Notes under the pieces: generated by a model
What the model saw: only the letters and a program-made list of their open reading frames with translations
Told to the model about the DNA's origin: nothing
Database searches by the model: none
Program-made: the position numbers and the translations under genes
DNA from: Branchiostoma lanceolatum
Lineage: Eukaryota; Chordata; Leptocardii; Amphioxiformes; Branchiostomatidae
Direction: 5' to 3'
Length of the DNA stretch: 64,000 nucleotides
NCBI RefSeq assembly: GCF_035083965.1
Contig: NC_089736.1
Coordinates: 4,405,501 to 4,469,500, forward strand
Part shown: in pieces, positions 1-10,516 of the stretch
How positions within the stretch are numbered: the first letter of the stretch is position 1
How the letters are laid out: each line of letters opens with the position of its first letter

Positions 1-720
1 CATATAGCATGTAGCAAACCGGCAACGTTTGTTAAAGGAACGTTTAGATTCTTACTTGTGGTTTTTGCCTACGTTTTAAACTACAGGTCAACGAAAGCCT
101 AGATTAGTAAAAAAAAGTCTAGGAAAGTTGTACGTAAGAGCAATTATATATTAGACCTACAAGCAAATTAGACCTACAGCATATGCACGCCCCCCCCCCC
201 CCCCATACCCCCGCCCTATAAAACACTCACCTGTCCAGTGTTAGTAGCACTCTGGCAGAGGCCTGTGCGTGTAAACGTCGCACCAACAAGAACCAAAACA
301 ACCAGCCACGAATGTAAAGCCATAACTCTCTCCTAGCAAGCTATCAGAAACCAAATCGTTAGTGACAAAGTTTTGCTGGTTTGACCCCTTGAGCGTCGGA
401 CTACAGTGCAGGTACAACCCTCTCCTTGTAATTGTTGACATGCGATGATATATATTTATTGCCCTTACCCTTTGCTAGTGTTTTACGATAGACACAATAA
501 ACACTTTGTAGCGTTAAAAGTCAATGAATCAAGCAATCAATCAACTGGTACAATGGACGTTTCTACACCAAAGATTTAATAAGAAAGTTCACCCAGCAGC
601 TGTTGTATCGCAATGGCACCAAACAAAGTGATAAAGTTACACATCAATTTACTCACAGTTAAGAAAGTATGCCTTTATTGCTGAAACAGGCACGCAGCTT
701 TCTTATCGCAATACTAGTGC
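1..720. other. Non-coding flank, no gene seen
   Basis: AT-rich sequence with only short, unsupported open frames. It contains a run of 15 C at 190-204. No recognisable domain, splice pattern or repeat family was found. Confidence 0.5.
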
Positions 721-723
721 ATT

Positions 724-945
724 ACAGGAGTCGTTGAAAGATTGTCCAATATACCTAGTGTTGGACAGCTAGATTGTCCAATATACAGAGAAAGTTTGTC
801 AGATACCAAGTGTTGGACAGATAGATTGACCTATATACCAAGAAACTTTGTCCAATATACCAAGTGTTGGACAGTGACAGTGCTCTACGGGAGTCGTCGA
901 AAGATTGTCCAATATACAAAGTGTTGGACTGCTTGCATTCCAGGT
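724..945 (+). repeat. Short tandem repeat, unit about 30 bp
   Basis: Four or more copies of a unit built from GATTGTCCAATATACC followed by AAGTGTTGGACAG. One shortened copy recurs at 9643-9700 at the start of the second duplication unit. The 68-codon frame across it is a by-product of the repeat. Confidence 0.7.
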
Positions 946-1488
946 TAGGCTACCAGCAATTGTGACTTTATCCTTCCTTTAAGAATTAACAACTCCTATC
1001 ATATAACTATCTATAAACCATAACAGATCAAAGCAATACGTATCATCATGCACATCAAATTGTTCAGAGCTGCGATGCACTATAATAAGTGCATTGCCAA
1101 GTAAAACATTGGGCAAACAGCACTCTTTATCATAGTATTTGTGTGAATTGATATTGTTTTTCCCCATCGTCTTCCGAGATTTCCGTCAGCAATGGAAGAC
1201 TGTCGCCCTCGAGCTCTTCAGTCAGCAGACGTTGAAGCTATTTAGTAAGAGTAAAGTAAATATGTAATGATCTCATTATAAGATGTCTTTATAGTATATA
1301 TCATTGTGCTCTTTCTCTGATGCGATGATCGGTCTGTTGGATTTTGATTTATACAAAATGGAAATGCCATGTCTACAATTCTATGAACAAATGATTGATG
1401 AACAAGAAATTGTGATGTCTATAGGAGAATGACAGTGAAATTGAATCACAGTTGGTCAACATAAAAACAGCTCAAATATTGTGTACCC

Positions 1489-1494
1489 TTTATT
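1489..1494 (-). terminator. Candidate poly(A) signal, alpha-DOX copy 1
   Basis: AATAAA on the minus strand, about 320 bases past the copy 1 stop codon. The same signal in the same context is kept in copy 2 (10178-10183), which supports a shared 3' UTR. Confidence 0.45.
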
Positions 1495-1813
1495 TTTGAC
1501 TGGTAAGGGTCGGACTCTTGACACACTCTGATCATTCGAAACACTTGAGCCCACATGTAAGTTACCATAATGACACAAAGTAATTAACCTAAAACAAGTG
1601 CGACTTAAAGTGCATAGTGAATATAGCCTTTCTGCTCAAACATGTGCTGTGCTTTCCAACATACAAATGATATATAAAGGAAGTGTTTTGAAAATTGAGA
1701 GTTGGTGCAATTAATATCAATTTATCACAGAAAAGAGAGTTTTTCTAAGACTGGTGAATGCCTTATCTTATCTTTGCTTGTGCATTCTAAAGATGCTTAA
1801 AACAAATATCATA

Positions 1814-4579
1814 TCAAAGCTCGCCCCCACGTCCAGACGACGCAGCGGACTCTTGCTGAAGTTTCCACGGGCGGAAGGCGTTGGTGACCCCGCCCAGCGC
1901 GCCCTCCAGGCTCGGGAAGTGGCGCAGGAGGACGGAGGACATCGTGGCGTTCCCTACCCAGTCTAACCCTTCCTGGGTGTACGTAGCGCTGTGTGCAACA
2001 ACATTTGAAAACAAAATTTGTATTTGCCAAAGCAAAGTACGTCAATCTCTCGTAATCTCTTTATCTGGATTGAACTTCGGTCAAGAAATAAATGAGGCAT
2101 CTCTTCGTCGGTCAATATTGACCATGGTAAAATCCTATATACAATTCAGCCCTACATCATCTGCTAAACTGCTATGCGGGAATGACAGTCTCTACCACAT
2201 AGGTCACATCTGTAAGCTGACTTAGTTATTTTGCAAAATTTCTTTTCTGCTGATCCACTCTTTTGCATTTTTATAGTGTAATGTATAAGGTAAATCTAAT
2301 TCATCCATTCGGTTTTACAACGAGTGTAGCGAACTGCAGAAAATGCACTGTCGAATATATTTGGTTATGTAGGCTCATACGAACCTTAGCCACAACGTAC
2401 ATTGCGTCTTATTGCTTTATTGGCATTTTTCAATGTTTTGAATACTTAAATGTAGCGTCTTGGGAGTCAGAAGTCTCCTGATACCCAAAAACGTTTGACT
2501 TACGATTCACCAATATGCAAATACAACACCAATATGGCGACGGTCGCACCAACAACATCACGTAAAAAGACCCTACCTGTTGTAGTAGTCCGTGTAGAAG
2601 CGATCGGCCCTGAGACGTCGACTCGCCATCAGCATAAAGAGTCGGAAGGCCGTGTCACTAAAGGCGAACCCGGTGGGTCGGGGGCTCTCCGCCATGCATC
2701 CAACCAGAAGGTCAACCTAATGTGGAGGCGGGTATTTGGGAATAAACTCAAAATTGAGAGTTTGCTGGTATCATCATTTAAGCACAAAGAATTACTTGGC
2801 TATCAGAAATTATAAATAAAGTATGCTAGATTTCACTATTCTATTAGAAGGCAGGTTACCTAGTAACTGACCAATTTGTTGACATCTATTAAGCATAGTT
2901 GTTCTTCGCAAGCCTGTAACAAAATCTTGTATGGAAATTTTTCTTTTCTGGTTCCTTTTTTTGTGTTATGGTTCAGTTGACCGGTGGACACAGGACAGCC
3001 AACAAAGCTTAAAATTTTCGATCCCAAAATCTTGTCTTGGATACGAGCTTTTCGTAACGTTGAGCAAACGCAGAATGCGCGTACTTACCATTTCGACGTC
3101 TCCGTCGTACATATCGTACAACTCATCGGCGACGATTGGGTCGTCCGTGATGTCCTGGAAGGTTTCTGCGGGGGCCATGTTGAGGTGACGCCGAAGCTCG
3201 TTGTAGCGCGGCACGCCGCGTTCCCGATCCCTCAGCACGTCGACTGTTGCCATGTCCACAAACTCCGAGTTTTGCGTTTCGGGAAGCTGCAGGTCCCGGA
3301 TGGTGTTTGGGTAGTTGTGGAGAACAAGAGCGCCCGGGTTCTCCACACCGAATGTGTAGAAGAGGTTTTCCATGCCCTGTTTCTCAACAACATCGAAAGC
3401 ATCGCTGAAGAGTGTATCCTTCAATCGGTACATTTTCTCAGTGCGTTTTTTGGTGTTCATGTCTTGCAAGTGGATGATGTCGGGTAGAATAGAGTGCATG
3501 CGATAAACGGCTGTGAACTCCTCCGTAAGGGAGTACGGCACTCCATGCAGCTCCTTGGTGGAACCGGGGATGCCAGTCAGTACATAGTCATAGGATGAGG
3601 GTAAGATATGTTCAAGAATGTTACCCAAACCTCCCAACTGAGACAAAAGGCCGAACCAGTTGGTGTTCATGGCCACGTCCAAAATGTCGTTGTACAGAAG
3701 AGCGGGGGATAATTCTACGGTGTGCAGCTTCGCCATGACTGCAGCGTTGATGAGCCGAGCTTTGTCGAAGAGTTCTTGATCGGTCATCTTCGGGTACTTC
3801 GCCTTCAACACGTCACAGATCACGTTGTGTTCTCGCGTGAACAAGTTGTGTAGCATGCTGAGCCCCACCCACCAGTTGCTGGAGAACCCGGTCTTTTCGA
3901 CGCCCGTCTTCTCGTCTAGAGGAATCATCCCGCTGGAGGTGACCTTCAACTTGCCGTCTTGCATCTCTCGGAGAGACAGCTGGGTCTCCAAATCACTCCC
4001 GTACAGCTGTGAGGCGTCCCACCAGTGGGTGTTGGCGTTACGGAACGTTTTCGGGCGGTTCTTCTGTTTTTGGGTCGGGTCAGGAACAGTCCGGAAAACT
4101 TTCAAATAGTCAATACCGCGACCCCATAGCTCATCGCCTTTGGACAGGGGGACGAGAATAGGATTCCATTTCTGGTTCAGACCGTGATCGAACCAGTCGT
4201 GTGTCTGAAACTGTAGCCAGGCCGCCGCCAGGAGGTTGATAGAGGTAGCGGGGATGAACTCTTCTCTCTTGAACAATTTGTTGGAGATTTCTCGAGGGTT
4301 TGGTTTCAGGAGGTTGTTCTCGTCCACGTATGTTTTCTCTATGGGAGCGTTTCTGCCGAAGCGGTACAGGCGCATCCCCATGGCCGGGTCATCCAGGTCG
4401 TTACAGCTACCGTCCGCGGTTCGCGCATGTAGAGTGGAGTCAGGGCATGATATGTTAGGCTTTGTGTCGTCAGTAGTGTAGGTGTCGTGTAGGGCACTAT
4501 AGTCCAAAACTTTTCGCTGGTACACCAGGTATGCGACGGCAACCGTGACCGGTAACTGATACCAGGCAAGTAACCACAT
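1814..4579 (-). CDS. Fatty-acid alpha-dioxygenase, copy 1
   Basis: Haem peroxidase-fold enzyme of the alpha-DOX family, known for oxidising fatty acids to 2(R)-hydroperoxides. Coding exons in transcript order: 4579-3089 (phase 0 exit, donor GTAAGT), 2716-2577 (140 nt) and 1988-1814, giving about 601 residues. A splice acceptor at 4613 shows that an upstream 5' UTR exon exists. The distal histidine motif THDWFDHG lies near residue 127. The proximal histidine motif reads HTVELS near residue 286, where the other copies read HTVEWT. GVPYSLTEEFTAVYRMH and the arginine-rich RDRERGVPRYNE are family signatures. A hydrophobic N-terminus (about residues 3-20) suggests a signal anchor. The C-terminus ends GRGGEL with no membrane helix. 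The frame is intact, so this is probably functional, but the Trp-to-Leu and Thr-to-Ser changes beside the haem ligand are notable. Confidence 0.9.
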
Positions 4580-5466
4580 TGCTTTGGTTGATAGCAATTC
4601 TTTTGGGAGGAATCTGAAATCAAAAACGAAATTATATAATTAAGTCAAAACAAAACTAAACTAAATGAATCATCTTACTCTGTCGACCATGATATTTAGA
4701 TTTCGTTATTTTTCTGTAACATTTTGAACGAACAAGGACGCAGCATTCAAGTTTTCATAACTTATTTCTACAGTGGCAAATGTCATATTCTTACAAATAT
4801 TCACATTTTCTACAAATGGGTTTTACTGTTGTTTTTATTTGGCTATGTTTGCATATTTGTTAGTTTCTAGGTTATCGGCGACCAACATTCAAAGACATAC
4901 TTAAAGACCCAAGTAAAACTATATAAATACGGGATAATGTAAACTATGGGCTTCAGTATGCGTCTGTTTCACGTGCAAAAAAGTTACGCATGTTACTGTA
5001 TAACAATCGCTGTCATCTGGCCCAACATATTGACAAATCAGGGGTTGTAGGCTAGGCTCTACCAGCCTCCGCTGGTCGCTGGGAAAATAGTAGAAATTGG
5101 CCAAATAGAGTCAATTGTATGAAGGGAGTCGGTTGGTCATGCCCTAATTGATTTATGGCTTAAATGATCTCAACTTTAAAGCTACTGCTTTTGTTCAGGA
5201 AATAAGCAGATTAATTTATTGCCGTTCATCAACTGACATAAGACAGACTAACTGCGCCTGCGAATGAAACCCTCCATGGCCAAAGCCCCCCGGCAAATGT
5301 TCTCCCTACAGCCGGCGCGGTTAGTCTGATAGAAACTTGCTGTAGGCAAGGTGATTAAAACTTATCGCAGAACTTTGTGTACAAAACGTTAACGGCTCTT
5401 CATTTGATTGCAAGTTACAGCTGCGTCTAAGCACACATCGATATGTTTAAAACCAGCCGTACTTAC

Positions 5467-5557
5467 CTGTCTTTCTTGACTTGTATGAAGAACAGAATAT
5501 GACCTCCGTCTGTGGACGCCTAATGAGTACACTCACTCCAAATAGGCGTGGCAGTGG
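5467..5557 (-). promoter_or_regulatory. 5' UTR exon 1 and proximal promoter of alpha-DOX copy 1
   Basis: A minus-strand donor (ACAG followed by GTAAGT, exon end at 5467) follows a block that is conserved in copy 2 (donor at 14047). Upstream, the 17-base word AATAGGCGTGGCAGTGG (plus strand, 5541-5557) is kept in both copies. Read on the minus strand it holds a CCACGCC box of GC/KLF type. The transcription start is not resolved, so the exon length is uncertain. Confidence 0.5.
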
Positions 5558-5692
5558 TTATTAAACCATTTGTCGCCGATCGCGAAAAAAGCCTTCCATG
5601 CAAAGTACAGATGTGCATATTTTTCTTGACAACCTTCCCTTAAGGCTCAAACGAGTTCACAAATGAAGTCTCTAATGTCCTTGTTGCCATTG

Positions 5693-6360
5693 GGCACTAT
5701 CTCGTTAAGCAGGACCAATACCTTCTGGTAACCTTTCACAATTTATGCTTTTCATTGAAGTCATGGTAATTTTAATCCCCCGGCGACCATGTTGAAGGGT
5801 AACTAATAAATAGATGAAGTGAATGAAAACGGGATCAAGCAGCAGTCTTTGTTGCGACTCGGCACTATCTCGTTAAGCAGGACCGTTGCCCTCTTGTATT
5901 ATTTCACGATTTATGCTTGTCATTGACGTCATGGTAATTTTAATCCCCCGGCGACCATGCTGAAGGGTAACTAATAAATAGATGAAGTGAATGAAAACGG
6001 GATCAAGCAGCAGTCTTTGTTGCGACTCGGCACTATCTCGTTAAGCAGGACCGTTGCCCTCTTGTATTATTTCACGATTTATGCTTGTCATTGACGTCAT
6101 GGTAATTTTAATCCCCCGGCGACCATGCTGAAGGGTAACTAATAAATAGACGAAGTGAATGAAAACGGGATCAAGCAGCAGTCTTTGTTGCGACTCGGCA
6201 CCATCTCGTTAAGCAGGACCGTTGCCCTCTTGTATTATTTCACAATTTATGCTTCTCATTGACGTCAGTGTAATTTTAATCCCCCGGCGACCATGTTGAC
6301 GGGTAACTAATAAATAAATGAAGTGAATGAAAACGGGATCAAGCAGCAGCATATCGGCGT
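5693..6360 (+). repeat. 168-bp tandem repeat, four units
   Basis: Units begin at GGCACTATCTCG (5693, 5861, 6029) and GGCACCATCTCG (6197), exactly 168 bp apart. Units 2 and 3 are almost identical, and units 1 and 4 are more diverged. Each unit carries TTGACGTCA-like and CCCCCGGCGACCATG blocks. No coding role is apparent. Confidence 0.9.
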
Positions 6361-7547
6361 GGTTAAGAGACGTACACTGGCATGATGGGAGCTGACAGAT
6401 CAACACAACCGGTCGATGTCTTCCCTCGGAAAGGACGCTAAATGGAGGTCCCATGTTTGCGGAGAGCCACACCTCGAGCACGTTAAAGAACCCAATCCAC
6501 GAAAAGAGTAGGGGTCCTTCCCGGTGCTAGTGGTTCAAAACCTACAGTCCTATGGCCGCACATGGGTTCGCCCTTAGTACATATAATAGCCTACGGCTAG
6601 TTGGGCAACCCTGGGATGTACATGCTGAACCAATAAATAAATAACTAAACATTCAACAAAACTTGTGATAAATGATTAAGGCTTATTAGATTAACCAACT
6701 CCGTGCATTTCTCAATTATGAATGTTAGTGTAGAGAAGTGATTTGATACAATTTTCTTCTTCTATTTTGAGGATCAGTATTGGTGCTGGTGTGATACGCC
6801 TAATGGCGGTTATACCGGCTATAAAGATACAGATACAGTATTAACAGGATTAGATAAGAGTCGACTTGCCATGTAACTAGTAGTTTTGAGACAGAAAATA
6901 AACTTTTCAACAAATTTGCTTCTGTGTGCAATATCGTTTACTTAAGATGTTTACAGAAAATGTAGTTTGAAGTAGATGATATACAATAAATTCCCTATCA
7001 TTGTTCTTTCATTACGAGGAAGATTGTAGGCATGACCGTATGTCCTTGTCAAATCATTTTGTGGTCTGGTTATCTAAACTGATGGACAGTAAGTTAAAGG
7101 GTAGCTGTCGGCCTGCTCCTAGGTATCCTTACACATCCTTACATCTGCTTGGAGATTTCGGCTAAGGTCTCCAAGCAGATGTAGGGTTGAGAGGTCGTTA
7201 TGTTTTCTGAATGACAGCCGGGCCTCTCTGACAGCCCCTAACCCCAAATAAGCAGGTGAAAAGTTGAGTAAAAAGTCAAAGTAGTTAAGGGAAAACGGAT
7301 ATTATCCACATATATCCTTAACCTACTCAACACGTACAAGATATGATGAAAACATGAATGTAGGTGGCGCTTCGACTGTGGGACATGGTGTCCCAGGGAC
7401 TCCTCGCGCGGCGCCTACAAATCGATCCTTTTTCTGTCAGCTAGTGTCTTAAAGGTAACTATAGGTATCTAAAGATGTCTGGAACTATTTGGGAAAGCTT
7501 TTACTGGTCTCGTGTCTAATTTTCACATGTTACAAGTGAGGATTGCA
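6361..7547. other. Non-coding stretch with a short hairpin
   Basis: No gene seen. Bases 6361-6650 look like a decayed insertion ending in an AATAAATAAATAA tail. A compact hairpin at about 7141-7180 has arms CATCTGCTTGGAGA and TCTCCAAGCAGATG. The same TCTCCAAGCAG word heads a MITE at 29849. Confidence 0.5.
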
Positions 7548-9350
7548 TACCCTATCATAGCCTAATCTGCAGTACCGCTCCCGGTCGTATCATGAAAAGT
7601 GACAAAAGAGACCGCCAAATTGCCAAATTTTGGTCTTTTCGGGAATGGGAAAATCGCAAAAGACTCGCAAAGGGGTTGGACGTTTTCGGGCTTATTTGAC
7701 CTTGAAACTGCGAGCACGTAAAACGAAGTATTGTGATATCTTAGACATTTCGCCAAAAATGCAATGGGATATTAGGTCATAAATTACATGTTTCCTTTGC
7801 ATTTTACCTATAGATGCAGTTAAGGGTGCATTTCCTGTAAATGGTCACTTTCTAAATGGCTACCAAAGCCAAGTTCAATCGTAATCTATGAAACAAGAAG
7901 ACGTTGAACAATTGCCGCGGTGTTCAGGTCTGTTTATTGATGAATAGATCCATTTTTCTTTCAAAATGCTGTGAGGTGTCAGGCTGCAATGGTGAATGCT
8001 ATGGTGTTTATTATCATAATCTATTCATGTGAGATGCTGGTAGCTAGGACATGAAGTTGCTTTATCGGGAAAATGCATTTTACATGTGGAATGTTGTACA
8101 TCATAATGTACCGATGCCACAGAAATAGTTTATTTGTGTAATTCAGTGACTTATATTGCTGGAAATACCGATGTTACACTGACGTTTCATAAACAAGGCA
8201 CCATATCAGACCACAAACAAAACTTTCAGAGTCACAGAACTTAAGGCTAGAGAGCTACTCCCGTTATCAGGCGTGACAATTCTTGTGCCTAGTGTAATCT
8301 ACCAAGCCTTGTGCAGGATGGCTATGCTTGAAGACTGGTGGTTTCCTTGATTATAGATATTAAGGAACTACTTTCCCATGACGGGGAGTTTATGAGAGAT
8401 AAATATGAAAGGAACGTTCTGTAATTTTCCTATTAGATGATAGTACAAGTATCTACATTCATATTCTTCGCTCATGCGACAATAGTGAACTTCCTTAAAT
8501 AAGTCACCGATCTTCGACACAAAGGACAACAGTAGCCATGGATCTTGTCTGGATTACAGTTCTAGCACACTACCTAGACTGACAACACTTGGTAGCTGTC
8601 ATTCTATAGGTACAACATACCCAAGAATGTTCGTACGTCATACCTCTTTTAGATCTGTGACTCTGAAAGTTTTGTTTGTGGTCTGATATGGCGCTTTGTT
8701 TATGAAACATCAGTGCAACACCAGTATCCAGCAACAAAAGTATTTAAAAAACTATTTCTATGGCACGAATACATAATTAAGAACAATATACATAACACAT
8801 GAAATGCAATTCCCGATAAAATAACTATGTATTTATTTTAACTAGCAGCCATATCTAAATGGATAGATTATGATAATAACCACCATGGCATTCACCGTTT
8901 CACTGTTAAGGACTCCAAACATCTTACAGCTTTTTGAAAGGACATTGTATCTACTGATAGATAAACAGACATAAACACCGTTGCAGCTGTTCAACGTCTT
9001 CTTGTTTCATAAATCATGATTGAACTTGGATGTGGTAGCCCGTTACAAAGCGAAAGTATACAGGAAATGTAGACCGGACCATGTGAAATGCGAGAGAAAC
9101 ATGTGATTTATGACTCAGTGCCCCGTTTAGATTTTGGCGAAATGTCAAGATATCGTAAATCTTGGTTTTACGTGGTCGTAGTTTCGAGGTCAAGGTCAAA
9201 TTAGCCTCAAAACTCAAAACCCCTTTGCGAGTCTTTAATGATTTCCCCATTCCCGAAAAGACGGAAATTTGGCAATTTGACGGTCTCCTTTGTCACTTTT
9301 CTTGATACGGCCGGGAGCGGTACTGCAGATAAGGCTCCAATAGGGTATAT
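7548..9350. mobile_element. Non-autonomous element with long inverted-repeat arms
   Basis: About 0.7-kb arms (7548-8238 and 8654-9350) are imperfect reverse complements. Examples are CTGCAGTACCGCTCCCGG near the left end against its complement at 9313-9330, and the block ending GAGTCACAGA at 8238 against TCTGTGACTC at 8654. The arms flank about 0.4 kb of unique spacer. There is no long open frame, so this is a foldback-type or MITE-type DNA element. Target duplication is unclear. Confidence 0.75.
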
Positions 9351-9628
9351 ACTTTGATCTTGTAAAATACGTCAATATTCAAGGTATTTTACTTAAAGCT
9401 AGTGAATACTTAACTAAACCGGTCTAAAAATATTCACATACATTTAGAATGACCAATAAGACTTCAAAACACGTGTTGGCGTAGCAAGGGTCGATTTTCA
9501 AATACTGGGGTGGAGCTCATGTCACATAAGTAGAAGCGCCGCCTATATTCGTGTACACATAAAGTTTTGCCCGTAATGAGTCATCTTATGATATAACGGG
9601 AGGGACGCTAACATAAGACGCTAACATA
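9351..9628. other. Non-coding spacer
   Basis: AT-rich sequence between the inverted-repeat element and duplication unit 2. Nothing recognisable. Confidence 0.5.
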
Positions 9629-10177
9629 TGCTCTACGGGAGTCGTTGAAAGATTGTCCAATTTCCCAAGTGTTGGACAGCTAAATTGTGCTATATACCAT
9701 ACCGTCATATTTTTGCATCAAGTATGTCGCTATACATTGTGATAGTGTTGCTTGAACTGATCATGTTTAGAAATGACTAAACAAATTGAATTTCAAAGTC
9801 CAATTTTCGAGCCCTGATATTGCTTGGGTTGCTTTAATCTTATTGTGTTTCCCCATCGTCTTCCGAGATTTCGGTCAGCAATGGAAGACTGTCGCCCTCG
9901 ACCTCTTCAATCAGCAGACGTTAAAGCTATTTAGTAAGAGTAAAGTAAATATGTAATGATCTCATTATAAGATGTCTTTATAGTATATATCATTGTGCTC
10001 TTTCTCTGATGCGATGATCGGTCTGTTGGATTTTGATTTATACAAAATGGAAATGACATGTCCACAATTCTATGAACAAATGATTGATGAACAAGAAATT
10101 GTGATGTCTATAGGAGAATGACAGTGAAATTGAGTCACAGTTGGTCAACATAAAAACAGCTCAAATATTGTGTACCC

Positions 10178-10183
10178 TTTATT
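10178..10183 (-). terminator. Candidate poly(A) signal, alpha-DOX copy 2
   Basis: AATAAA on the minus strand, about 335 bases past the copy 2 stop, in the same context as in copy 1. Confidence 0.45.
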
Positions 10184-10516
10184 TTTGACTGGTACGGGTC
10201 TGACTCTTGACACACTCTGATCATTCGAAACACATGTAAGTTATCATAATGACACAAAGTAATTAACCTAAAACAAGTGTGACTTAAAGTGCATAGTGAA
10301 TATGGCCTTACTGCTCAAACATGTGTTGTGGTTTCCAACATACAAATAATGTATTAAGGCGGTGCATAAGGAAGTGTTTTATAAATTGAGTTTAGAGATT
10401 AGAGTTGGTGCAATTGATATCAATTTATCATAGAAAAGAGAGTTTTGCTAAGACTGGTGAATGCCTTATCTTATCTTTGCTTGTGCATTCTCAAGATGCT
10501 TAATACAAATATCGTA

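Larger units (their letters stand above)
721..5570 (-). repeat. Segmental duplication, unit 1 (alpha-DOX copy 1)
   Basis: This stretch matches 9629-14150 in order and orientation. The shared landmarks are the start (724-780 against 9633-9695), the 3' flank (1161-1800 against 9851-10500), all coding exons, both introns between them, and the 5' UTR exon with its flank (4960-5560 against 13840-14140). Unit 1 has private insertions of about 0.44 kb (about 2081-2525) and 0.28 kb (about 5055-5340), probably mobile elements. The match was read by eye. Confidence 0.85.

Noticed and set aside
2984..4481. Plus-strand frames opposite alpha-DOX copy 1 (similar ones at 11285-12745)
   Set aside because: Shadows of the highly conserved minus-strand exon. 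No domain of their own.
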